64,000 bases of DNA, taken from Trema orientale. Taxonomy: Eukaryota; Streptophyta; Magnoliopsida; Rosales; Cannabaceae. Of the stretch, positions 47,280 through 58,045 are shown one piece after another (the stretch's first letter is position 1; the number at the start of each line of letters is the position of its first letter). The notes below the pieces were generated by a model that was given only the letters and a program-made list of their open reading frames with translations, did not search any database and was not told the DNA's origin. The stretch spans positions 85,258 through 149,257 of the forward strand of contig JXTC01000468.1 in NCBI GenBank assembly GCA_002914845.1, in the 5' to 3' direction. The position numbers and the translations under genes are program-made.

Positions 47280-47987
47280 NNNNNNNNNNNNNNNNNNNNN
47301 NNNNNNNNNNNNNNNNNNNNNNNNNNNNNNNNNNNNNNNNNNNNNNNNNNNNNNNNNNNNNNNNNNNNNNNNNNNNNNNNNNNNNNNNNNNNNNNNNNNN
47401 NNNNNNNNNNNNNNNNNNNNNNNNNNNNNNNNNNNNNNNNNNNNNNNNNNNNNNNNNNNNNNNNNNNNNNNNNNNNNNNNNNNNNNNNNNNNNNNNNNNN
47501 NNNNNNNNNNNNNNNNNNNNNNNNNNNNNNNNNNNNNNNNNNNNNNNNNNNNNNNNNNNNNNNNNNNNNNNNNNNNNNNNNNNNNNNNNNNNNNNNNNNN
47601 NNNNNNNNNNNNNNNNNNNNNNNNNNNNNNNNNNNNNNNNNNNNNNNNNNNNNNNNNNNNNNNNNNNNNNNNNNNNNNNNNNNNNNNNNNNNNNNNNNNN
47701 NNNNNNNNNNNNNNNNNNNNNNNNNNNNNNNNNNNNNNNNNNNNNNNNNNNNNNNNNNNNNNNNNNNNNNNNNNNNNNNNNNNNNNNNNNNNNNNNNNNN
47801 NNNNNNNNNNNNNNNNNNNNNNNNNNNNNNNNNNNNNNNNNNNNNNNNNNNNNNNNNNNNNNNNNNNNNNNNNNNNNNNNNNNNNNNNNNNNNNNNNNNN
47901 NNNNNNNNNNNNNNNNNNNNNNNNNNNNNNNNNNNNNNNNNNNNNNNNNNNNNNNNNNNNNNNNNNNNNNNNNNNNNNNNNNNNNNN
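47280..47987. other. Assembly gap (run of N)
   Basis: 708 unknown bases within the hAT element. ORFs spanning the Ns are artefacts. Confidence 1.
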
Positions 47988-48106
47988 TGTGGGGTTTAAA
48001 ATTTTTAGTTGCACTCAAATTACCTCCCTTTCCCCCTCCGCTCCCCTCTTTTCTTATGCCCCCTTTTCTCTTCCTTAATGAAGTTAAATGGCAACATTTG
48101 GTTTAC

Positions 48107-48371
48107 GGAGAGTCAAATACCTTGAGCCGCTGTTTTGTATACAGAGGTATTTAAATATGTATAACCTATTAGAGGTTATATATTTGATCTTATATCAACG
48201 GAAAGTGTGTCGTGTCCAGCCTTCTTGGTTTTTCTCTTCTACATTTGTTTACATTGAATTTTTGATACCTTATCACTGCAGGGCTGCTGGGAGTGCTTTT
48301 GAAGAAGCTCTTGATCGATTACCAACATCTGCTACTTGTATGAATCTTCTAAAACTTCCACCATATAGAAG
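48107..48371 (+). pseudogene. Captured HECT-domain fragment (UPL6-type) in the hAT element
   Basis: The first part (to 48146) reads VKYLEPLFCIQR. An intron with GT at 48147 and AG at 48280 follows. The second part (48282-48371) reads AAGSAFEEALDRLPTSATC and then MNLLKLPPYR, ending at another donor-like GTTTGT. Joined across the intron the frame is open. This is the C-lobe of a HECT ubiquitin ligase including the catalytic-cysteine region (LPTSATCMNLLKLP), worded like plant UPL6. Only about 45 residues remain, so there is no ligase function. The retained intron shows capture of genomic DNA. Confidence 0.85.
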
Positions 48372-49022
48372 GTTTGTCTCCATCCTTGCTTCCTTCATGG
48401 AATGATTAAGACTTTATTATAAGGATTGGCTGCCATAGTACCTTAAGGCGTTCAGAAAATTATGAACCAGAAAAAGAAAAGAAAACTGTGTAAAGAAGAA
48501 AGCCAAGTGAAAAATTACCTGAGATTGGTAACTTGATATTCAATGAATTTTGTTTGACACTCAAATCTCCTAATGGATATTGAAGTTTTCATAACCATGC
48601 AAAGTACATCTCTTCATTGGGTAATTTGCCTTTTTGAAATTTGGGGACAGTGAAGGGGTATTACCAAGTTTTATGAGTTTTCAAATCGTGGAAACCGCCC
48701 AAACCGACCGCAAAATGTAGGTGCAGTTTGGCCGGTTTGAACCAACCAATTCAAACCGCATGGATTGAAAAATCAGCCAAACCGCATATGCGGATTGGTT
48801 TATGGATTGGCATTTTAGACCGTCCAGACCGGCCATGAACACCCCTATTCCTCCTAATATGGAAATTCTGATTCTGAGTTCAAAAGTTCATTCCCCATGT
48901 GTGAAAAATAAATAAATAAATAAAAATAAAAAAGAAGCTTCATACATAAATAGTACACCTATTTCTGATTGCAAGGTAAACCAGGAACTTAGGTACTATC
49001 AAATATGTATAAATATATATAG

Positions 49023-49248
49023 GTTGTCAACTTAGTAGGTATTTTTTTTAAACTTATCCATAGGTATAAAACTATTATAATTTCAGTAGATGAAAAAAAA
49101 TAATAATAAAAATAAATACTTATTACTTAATATTTTTCTTTCTCCTCCTTTTATCATAGAAAGATGGGCATGATCAATTTTAATTGGCCAAAATAATACT
49201 TATCCATAGATATTGAAAAAAAAATACCTACTAAATTAGTGCCCATAT
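49023..49248. mobile_element. MITE with inverted ends
   Basis: TTAGTAGGTATTTTTTTT and CTTATCCATAG on the left are mirrored by CTATGGATA and AAAAAAAATACCTACTAAAT on the right. About 226 bp, no ORF. A partial relative (ACCTATGGATAAGTTTTAAA) occurs near 43190. The flanks are TA-rich, so no duplication can be scored. Confidence 0.7.
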
Positions 49249-49707
49249 ATATATAAAAGTATGCTACAAAATCACGTTAAAAATATTATATACATATATC
49301 TATGCTAGCAAGCTAATTAATTAGGTCTATGAAACTAATTTGAATATTAAAGTTATAGAACTTTTGACTAGACAAAGCACAGACGTTCGAGCATTTTCAA
49401 ACAAATATAAAGGAAGAATCATAATTGCCATACATACAACTAGATGGAAATTCTTTTTCAAAAATAATGTCAGCTTCGTAAAGATTTGATCTATGATCAG
49501 GTCAAAATTAGATGGAGGCAAATTGAAACGAATATGCTACTCAACCTTTTGATGCCATATTGCCATCCCAATTGTTAACTTATCACTTTCTAATTACCAA
49601 GAAGAAGAATTTTAAATTAAAAAAAAAAAAAAAAAAGAAAAGTTACTTTCTCACAAATGCCAGGCCTAGTTGCCCCTAATTAATTTTTGTGATTTTTTTT
49701 TTCTTTT

Positions 49708-51420
49708 TGTGCATATGCATTTACATTAGGATGATTATATGGATTAAGTCATGATGAAGAGTGGTAGTTTTGTGGAGAATATATGGGTAGATAGAGAGAA
49801 AATCATAGAAATTTGTGGTATTTTACACAAATATTTTCAAAAAAATGATATTATTGTAACTTTTATAATTAGTTTCAAATTAAGCCCAAATTTAAACTAG
49901 AGGCCTCGAAACTGAAATTGGACTTCGAAATTGGACTAAGATCAAGAGATGAGTTTTGATATATAACATCAATAGGTTTCAAAGTGGCATAAAATCCGAG
50001 ATGAGAGGCTCGAGATTTCGCCTCGTTTTGTGTGCCACAGGCCGGATCTCAGCCTAGGGCTCAAATTAATCGAATTATATGTCTAACTTAGCATTTTTAG
50101 GCGCTAGGAATTCATTACTGGTGTCCCTTTCTCAATTTGAGGTTTCATTTAGAAAGTCACCCCTCAAAGTGAGCTCACGGGATCCCGAAACGACCTTTCG
50201 AGCGTTCGAGTGACCAACGGGAGAATCTATGGGTACCGATAGCTTAGCCTACCTATCAAGGCGAGGTAGGGGTTCACTTACCAAGTTTTATACTTATTCT
50301 GTTTAAAAATGTGGATTATGACCTATTTTTTAAAATTATCGATTTTCACGGATTTAAATAATTTGATTGAATATGTGATAAATTTGTGAACTATTGAGAT
50401 ATATTAGATTGTTCTGGGATTGGTTTGTATGATTTTTATGCTGGTTTAAAATTTTGATTTTGGGAAAATACAGTCGTTATACTATTCGATTTTCTGCAAA
50501 TCCCAGAATAATACCAAATAAATTTTAAAGCAAGATTTTTTTGGATATAATTGATGCATGGTTATTATATACTCTATAAAATATTGTACCTACTATAGGA
50601 TCGCACACTTGAGTTCTATTTTAGCATCATGATATTTAGATCGCTGGCGAGTTACTGCATCGCTAGATGAGAGACCTAAGCTTCTACGCAGAATTTACTG
50701 ACACACCTACGGGTACTATTAGGATGCTGGGTACTTCTACTAAAGAGGTATTACAGGACTGTGATGGAAGGATGAAAGCTCATACATATACTTGGTTGAT
50801 TTATGATATGTACAACATTGTGACTCTAGTTTTAAATCTGATTACATGATTAGTCTTGATCTTGATTATTTTGTAAACTTGATTTATAAATGGATTTTAG
50901 AAAGGTACTAACCATGCAGGTTTGAAAAGTTGCATCCATGCCAAAAAAGTAATTGAATTCCTAGTGAGCATATAAATATTCGTCCCCTTATCTTTTCCCC
51001 TCTTAGGTGGTGTGCAGTGTGACTTGGACAACTCTGGAGCAGAGTGATTAGGAGAGGAAGTTGCTTATTGATTTAGTTGTTGGTAACTACTTAGTAATTC
51101 TCATTTTGAATTTGAAATAACACTTAAAACTCATACGATGAATTTAGCATGTATTATCTATTATGCCTACTTGTGATGAGGATGGTGATGTATATATATG
51201 TTTTATGAATATTATTAATAATCTATGTCTAAGGGTGATTACAAAACTGTGGAAATTTATAATTTGGATTATTTTTACAAACTTTTACAGAAGTTGTCAT
51301 TTTGAAACTAGTTGTCATTTTTCTGAAAAATTGAAATTTCTATAATTTTCTAAAATAACTTATGAATTTCTACTTGTGAAATTCCTTTTTGGCCACTAGT
51401 CCGAGGTTTGGGTCGTGACA
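49708..51420 (+). mobile_element. Truncated LTR, same family as the solo LTR at 37107
   Basis: It aligns with 37790-39696: AGAAGAGTGG/TGAAGAGTGG, CCTCGAAACTGAAATTGGAC, the ACCGATAGCTTAGCCTA block, ACTCTGGAGCAGAGTGATTA and the end GGTTTGGGTCGTGACA. The first 600-700 bp of the LTR are missing and no target duplication was found. It lacks the SINE, so the SINE inserted after the two LTRs separated. Confidence 0.88.
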
Positions 51421-51531
51421 GCAATATAGTTGAAAGAATTAAAAATTAAAACCTGTGCACTGATATCTGCTAGAATAATTTTGAGGAAAATTTCTAGTGT
51501 AGAGAATTAATTTACCCGTTCTAGGGTCTTG

Positions 51532-51591
51532 TTCAAGTACTTAATTATTGGCTTCAAGTACTTAATTATTGGCTTCAAGTACTTAATTATT
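51532..51591. repeat. Three tandem 21-bp units downstream of BSP copy 4
   Basis: TTCAAGTACTTAATTATT occurs three times, separated by GGC. It lies about 70-130 bp past the stop codon, in the probable 3' UTR or terminator region. Confidence 0.9.
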
Positions 51592-51659
51592 AATAGTACA
51601 TGCTTCACTTAAAATATACGTATACATGTTTTTATTATATAATATATAAAAGATAATAA

Positions 51660-54600
51660 TCAAGAATATGCACTGCGAGGAAGTTGCTCTAGAAACGCAA
51701 TAACTACTATGGCAGTATTGAGAGCTGCTAGTGATCCAAACATTTGAATTGCGTTAAGTCCTGATTGTCCTCCAGCTAGGTCTGATAGCCCTCGAATCAC
51801 AATCACCGGGAAACCGTTTGACAAGCTTGTCTGCCAATTAAAAATTTCTAGTAAGAGTAGAACTGGACATATTGATCAAGGAATATATAAACCAAAATTG
51901 TGAGGGAAATTTTTTTTTTTTTTTTTTTTAAAAAAGACCACGTCCATTGTGGTTCTTCAGCAAAAGCTTCTTTTAAAAGAAATATCAATAAAATTAATAA
52001 CAAAAACGAGACACTGCTAATGTATCATACTAGCCTAGAACTTATAAGCATTCCCAATTAGTTGGCACCCAACTTATAATAAACCCTCAGCAACTCCCAA
52101 AAAAAAAAAAGGGCATTTAAATTTGGCTTAATTAAGGAAAAGATATATCATTGATTATATAATATATACATATATATAGAGGGAATTAGTTGAATTAAAC
52201 TTGCCTTTACTACGGCTGAGCTCTCCATGTCCACAGACGAAACCTTGAAAGTCTGAAAAAGGAAGTTCCTATAAGCTGCATTGTCTACAAAAATGTTAGC
52301 TGTTGAGGCCCTTAGCCCCACTACTACCTTGGGTTCCTCATCCAGGCACAAACTCGAATTCACACATTGCTCCAGTTTCATTCCCTGAAGTGATAACAAT
52401 AATGTTGAAATTTCAAATTTTCATTTAAAAGTTGCACCGACTTCATAATGCAAAGAGTACTATTTTTATACAATTCTAATTTTTTCTATAACTAGTTTTA
52501 GTGTATATTGTAGGATATTTTTACTCTGGTTGAAATAGCTAGTAATTTTTATGCTGATTTGTAGTAGTTGATTCCCCTCTCTCTCCAATATTACATAGTC
52601 TTTCCAATCTTAGAGCGATGCAAAGTGCGATTTAATTGGTCATTTCAAATCTCTATATCCTCTTTGATCTCTCCTACAAAACAACATAGTATATCTAAAA
52701 TTTTTTTTTTTAAAAAAAAAAAAAGTAGTATATCTGAATTTCCCAATTTTTTTCTTACTTCCACTTTTCCCTCGTACCGACATAGTATCATATTAGATAA
52801 TTAATAGAAAAAAAAGAGAAGGAATTAAATTAATCAAAGCATAAATACTGTTGTCTGACCTCCAATTTGGAAGCAAGGTGAAGCCACTGCTGAGTAACCT
52901 TTGCCCAGAACAACGGCCGGTCAACGTTTGGCTTTTGGGAATTGGAGAAGAATTGCTCATTACTATAACCAATGTGTCCCAAGAGATTGTCTTCTCCTTT
53001 TGGCACATTATAGGTTTTGAAGTCCAAGTGAGCTACGTCATTGCTAGGCAACGTCCCATTTGGGTTCTGTCAATAATTAACTAATTACCATATTTTGTAA
53101 CTATCTAAGATGCAAATTAAATTGTTTAATGAAATCATTAATGGTTCAAAAATTTTTGAGCCTATAATTTTTTTTAGAAAAAAGTCAAAAAGGATTACAA
53201 AGGTTAATTATGGGGCTGATGATGATATATACCACCCAATCCCATATGCCAGTGTGAGCTAGTTGTTTTGGAATGGAAACATCTCCAATAGACAAGGAGT
53301 TGTTTGCATTTCCGGCAATCCCAAAATGGACAATTCCCACAATGTCAAACAGATCCAGCATTTGTTGTGTTGCAGCAACAGCATTTGCCTGAATTTTTAT
53401 ATTATATGAAAGTTAGTTAATTAGCTAATTAATAATCAACTTGAAGTAGAAAGATCTAGTTTTTAATTCATTAATTATTATGGTAGCCTTTTCTTTCAAT
53501 GGAATGATGTGAAAGTGGCTAAATAATTCATGTGGAAACAGGGTCTCTTCTGCTAAAGTGGGAAAGGAAAGAGAGAAAGAATAGTAGACATATATATAAC
53601 TGTATATACCTTATTTTTTGTTTTTAGTACACCATTAATAAGTAGATTTAATCAAGTTCAATAGCGGATCAATCCCACTACTCCTATTCCAATTCCAAAT
53701 TATATATACAAAGAATACTAAGTATAAATTTTGACCCCAATTCTTGCAGGGAATTAATTTTTATAATCATTATTTTTAGTAGTGGAATATTAGAATATAA
53801 TAAAAAGATTATTAACCTCGTGATCACTTAAAAAATAAAAAAATAAATAAGAAGGGTCGTATCTTCTCTGAAGTGCCTAGCGAGCGCCTAATAAGTGTTT
53901 CCAATGAACAATAAAATAATAGAACTGAAAAACAAAAGTAAATCACTTCTTTGTTGAAAAGGAAAAGTAGAATATTATTCCTAACAAATATACATAATTT
54001 ATTATTTGCCTCGATAATAATATTTGTGCTTAAACAATTGATCAATAACAACATAAGTAATAATTTTTCTCTTCAAGGGAGTAGGGTGATAATTACTAGT
54101 TGATTGCCTTATATTTCGACTGCTTATAGTGTGCTAACTAGTTTGGTGAGTTTCCAATCTTAGAAGTTTAATTGTGTGAATTTTTTTTTTATTTTTTTGA
54201 CCAAATGAAAAAATCAAGAAAAGGTAACGAATTATTTAATACCGTTCCAATCCCACATCTCACATAGATGACCCTCTTATCATGAATCTTTCCTACCCGA
54301 AATCGCCTGCCTGCAAAAACCCAAGTACCTTAAACTAAACCAGCCAAGTATCTAGCTTTGCAGAACTGTGAATTAAATAAAAATAAAAGTAGAACATAGA
54401 CACATATAATAACAATACAAGCAAACATTATAAGTATATATATATATATATATATATATGAATATATAGATGAGCACAGATATAGTCCACTTAAGAGGAT
54501 CAGTCTCATCTATATTTTAACCAACACAGGTCACATTTGTCCAATACCGTGTTTGTTAAAACGTAATATGTGTTGGCCAAATTATAGATGGAATTAGTCC

Positions 54601-54893
54601 CCTCAAGAGGACTACAGCCATGGCCTATATATAGATAACTTATGTGTATATGTACAGCCACCTGAGAGATCCAAGAAAGGGTGCTTTGGATGAGGCTTAA
54701 AAGCCCCAGTAGCAAAAAAGGCAGCTTCTTCAGGTGGAAATACTGTGATAAGGCCAATATATGGTCCTTTGCGGTTCACTTCTCTAATTATATGAATTAA
54801 TTTCCCCTTTTTTGGTATAGCAAATGTAGAAGTAACAAAGAGGGAGATTAATACCACCATAACCAAACACTTTGCTATTTGCTCTGAAGCCAT
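51660..54893 (-). CDS. Bark storage protein-like (PNP/UDP phosphorylase fold), copy 4, intact
   Basis: Six exons (plus coordinates): 54662-54893, 54243-54310, 53233-53388, 52860-53066, 52205-52384, 51660-51830; 337 residues. Residues 1-25 are a hydrophobic signal peptide (cut after STFA), so the protein enters the secretory pathway. The rest is the nucleoside phosphorylase / MTA-SAH nucleosidase fold: GPYIGLITVFPPEE (43-56), HFGIAGN in exon 3, IFVDNAAY and DMESSAVV in exon 5, RGLSDLAGG in exon 6. By alignment with bacterial MTA/SAH nucleosidase, Glu-56, Glu-275 and Asp-298 sit where its catalytic residues are. Poplar relatives store nitrogen in bark or respond to wounding; whether this one has enzyme activity is unknown. 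Introns are GT-AG except intron 5, which is GC-AG. The start is the first ATG, after a TATA box. Confidence 0.93.
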
Positions 54894-54960
54894 GCTTCTT
54901 CAAGGATTGTATTGACCAATTTTAGTAATTTGTATACACATATATGCATGTGTAATCTTC

Positions 54961-54968
54961 TATTTATA
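54961..54968 (-). promoter_or_regulatory. TATA box of BSP copy 4
   Basis: TATAAATA on the minus strand lies 68 bp upstream of the ATG. An RY-type word, CATGCATAT (about 54942-54950), lies between TATA and ATG. RY words bind B3 factors in seed-storage promoters, but here it would be in the leader, so its role is uncertain. Confidence 0.7.
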
Positions 54969-54969
54969 A

Positions 54970-55457
54970 AGACAAGAAAAGTATTATTTTTCATCCATGC
55001 GTTGACTTACAGAATAAATATATCTATGTATATTTGTTAGTCATTTCTGCTAGCCGGCTAATCATTATAATAGGTTGCTTATTGTTGACTAGAAATGATT
55101 CCCTAAGCTTAGAATACCTTGCACGCCAATTATACTAATTCCACCGAAAATAAAAGAAGGAAAAATGAAATAGCTATTTGAATACATTAATAAAGATTAA
55201 TTTGAATGGAATGGTTATTAAAATAAAAAACAAGATTTGGATGGATATACTAAGCTTCGAGGAGATTTGAAATCTTATTTTTCTTTTCTTTTCTTTTTTT
55301 TTTCCCTTATTGGCAAATCCAGCTAGTGTAAGTTTGTTTTTTCTTTTTTTGTAATTTTTTTTTTTTTTTTTGACATTCCAGTTAGTGTAAGTCGTACTTT
55401 GGCATACTGAATAATCAAGAACCTGGATAAAGGGAACCACTATATGTGTTCATGTTG
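54970..55457. other. Upstream region of BSP copy 4; no gene seen
   Basis: AT-rich, with T-runs (about 55292-55302 and 55357-55371). It probably includes the promoter, but no clear elements beyond the TATA box were recognised. Confidence 0.4.
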
Positions 55458-55465
55458 ATCTCTAG

Positions 55466-58037
55466 TAAGAGCCGGCGGGAGCTATAGGCAGCTTCGGTAC
55501 TTGCCTAAGGCCCACTCCAAGCCAAGGCCTCTCAAATATTTCTCTTTTTGTAATTTTTTTATACCCTAAACCTTTAACCAAAAAGGAAAAAAATTAATTT
55601 AAAAAGAAAAATCAAGAAGCCTAAATATTTGGAAGTTGGAAAATAATCATATAATACCCTATTTTGTTTCCATTTTTAGATTTTCAAAGTCAAATAAAAT
55701 CTTTCCATTCAAATTCAAATAAGAACTGAATGGTTTAATTATTCTTTTTTTTCATATTTCCATAATTAATTACTCCATATCTTTTTTGAATGCAAATTAA
55801 TCCATATTTTTACATTCTTTTTTTTTTAACCTTAACGGTTTTTTTTTTTAAGAATTTACAAACGAATTTTTTTTCTTTACTTATATATAGATGTGCATTT
55901 CCTTTTAATTACATAAAGTTTGCCAAAAAAAAAAAGAAAAAAAAAAAGAAATACTCCAATATGTTTAAATCTCTCAAGCTCTCCTTTTTAGTGCCTATTT
56001 ATTTATTCTTTTAGTTATCTAAAAAAAGAAAAAAGAAAGATCATTGAAAAATAAAAATAATATGAGACACTAAATTAAAGAGTTTGATTTAAAGAATCTA
56101 TTTGGGAGTGCTTGTTTGATTGGTGTTGATTTCTGGGCTATATATCTTACTTTAGTACTCATTTTTTGTTAATTTATTAATTGATATTGTTGTTTGAATT
56201 TCCCAATAGCTATTTTTTTTAATTGTTGTATTGTATTAAATTATTTTGTTTTTATACATATGCAATTAGAACAAATATATTTAATAAAAAATATCCATAT
56301 GAATTTGATAAACTTATGAAAAAGAGAAAAATAGAGTGTTTGATACAATCACAAAAGGGCACGTTTATGATGGGGCTATCTAATCTAGCCTTATGTAGGG
56401 CCATTCAATTGCAGTCGTCCGACTAATAATCAATGGTCTAAATAAGGATATATTAAATTGCCTAACATGAATCGCACAACACATGATTCAACCCAAAAAA
56501 AGTGCACATTCTCTTCGTCTCTCTCTTTTTTCCCCGGATTGACTGGGGATCCGAATAATAATTAATAACCTCTCTCTCTCGCATGACTCTCTCTCACCAC
56601 CTGACTCTCTTTCCTTTCAATCTCTCTCTCTCTCTCTTAGATTCCGATGAAGATTTGGTCCTTAGGGAGGCAAATCCACTTCTTTCACTGGGACAGGCTT
56701 AGATCTTGGCGGAGGCTTGGGAGTCGCTAATAAGCTAGATCTTGTTGCCCCCCATTTTGAGCAGCTGGATTTGTTTGCTGTCTAGGCACAAACAAGGTCA
56801 CTCATTTCAACTTTTCATGATTTTTGTTTTTGTTTATAGTTTTTAATCTTAGTTTTCGTGTAATACCCAGATGAGTATTTCTGTAAAATTCATGCTATTT
56901 GGAATTGGGTACCTCACAAATCAAGTCTAATATCATTAACTTCTTCAGTAGTGCTATCAAAGGTAAAGGTTCAGGCTTTGAATATTACAGACTTTTCCAT
57001 CGCATTGATTGGACATTATGGCAAAGCTATTACCAATCTAACCCTCACTGATCTCCAAAATGTGAGTGAGAAAGGATTTTGGGTCATAGGATATGCTCAT
57101 AGTCTTCAGAAACTGGTGTCGTTAACAATTACTTCCTGCGGGGGGGACAAAAGATGCCAGTCTCGAGTCAATGGGCATGGGTTGCACAAACATTAAGCAG
57201 ACGTGTCTTTCTAAGTGTTATTTTATTTCTAATAATGAATTGGTAGCTTTAGCCAAAGTTGTTGCATCTCTTGAGAGCCTACAATTAAGGAGTGCAATTT
57301 GCAAATTGTAGTGAGTTGATTTGTAACTCCACAAATGGTGTTGCTTCCTCAAATCGAAAGCCTTCGGAGTCGTCCACGGCTACTGGGTTAATTTGCAATG
57401 TTTTTTTCGGGTCAAATTTGGGCTAATCTAGTGTAACGCACCTTATTTTGTCCAATTTGCAATCAGACTTAGATGGCCTTACATAGGACTATATTATGGT
57501 AGTCCTATTATAGACGCACCCATCACAAAAAGGAGCTTTTGTTTCCGAAAAATTTTTCACAGGTAGTATGAAGAAAGTAAAAAACACAAGTGAAGAATTA
57601 AATATTAGAATGTTGGTAAAGTCTTATCTAGATCAATTATGTCACAATAAAGATTAAATAGATTAGATATATTTTCTATATAAATGAATTTGTTTGAGAA
57701 ACTTGAATATAAAGATTCAAATAATAATGTTACATCTCAATAGATAATAAAAACAAATTTTAAATATATATACACATTTTACTTTTCAATTTGTTTGATG
57801 CCTTTTTTTTTCTTTGTTGATGTACCGAGTAGTTTTGTTATTTTCAAATATTATGCTTTGTTATAGATGCCCACTGGTAGTAAAGTAAAATTGTTTTTTG
57901 TATTAAAACAATTTTGTTTAGTTGCTAATGAAATATAGAGTATTCCAACAAATTATTCATAAAAAATGAACTTTTAAAAAGAAAATGAAAAGGTCCCAAT
58001 TAAAGAATGAAGGCTCTGAAAGTGCTTGAGCCGGCCT
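55466..58037. mobile_element. hAT-like element carrying a gene fragment
   Basis: The left end, GAGCCGGCGGGAGC, and the right end in reverse complement, AGGCCGGCTCAAGCAC, are imperfect inverted termini. Flanks ATCTCTAG (55458-55465) and GTCTCTAC (58038-58045) match at 6 of 8 positions, compatible with an old 8-bp duplication. The arms are AT-rich and the centre (56510-57450) is richer and partly of host origin. No transposase was recognised. Confidence 0.55.
56951..57300 (+). pseudogene. Captured EBF1/EBF2-type leucine-rich-repeat fragment
   Basis: The first frame reads LSKVKVQALNITDFSIALIG, then HYGKAITNLTLTDLQNVSEK, GFWVIGYAHSLQKL and VSLTITSCGG. After a one-base change in the G-run near 57140 the reading resumes with DASLESMGMGCTNIKQTCLS, KCYFISNNELVALAKV and VASLESLQL. 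This follows the LRR consensus of EIN3-binding F-box proteins, which bring EIN3/EIL1 to the SCF ubiquitin ligase in ethylene signalling. The F-box and most repeats are absent. The CT-rich block upstream (56516-56640) looks like a plant 5' leader, possibly from the same donor gene. Confidence 0.85.
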
Positions 58038-58045
58038 GTCTCTAC

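Larger units (their letters stand above)
45276..48847. mobile_element. hAT transposon with 8-bp target duplication
   Basis: The ends are TAGGGGTGTTCA and its exact inverse TGAACACCCCTA. TTCCTCCT flanks both sides (45268-45275 and 48848-48855). Subterminal regions are rich in AACCG and CGGTT words, a common hAT arrangement. The 3.57-kb body contains a CT-rich region (45640-46200), a Copia-like LTR, an assembly gap and a host gene fragment. No hAT transposase was seen, but 708 bases are unknown. Confidence 0.92.

Noticed and set aside
47232-48078. Three long ORFs on both strands
   Set aside because: They consist almost entirely of unknown bases from the assembly gap.
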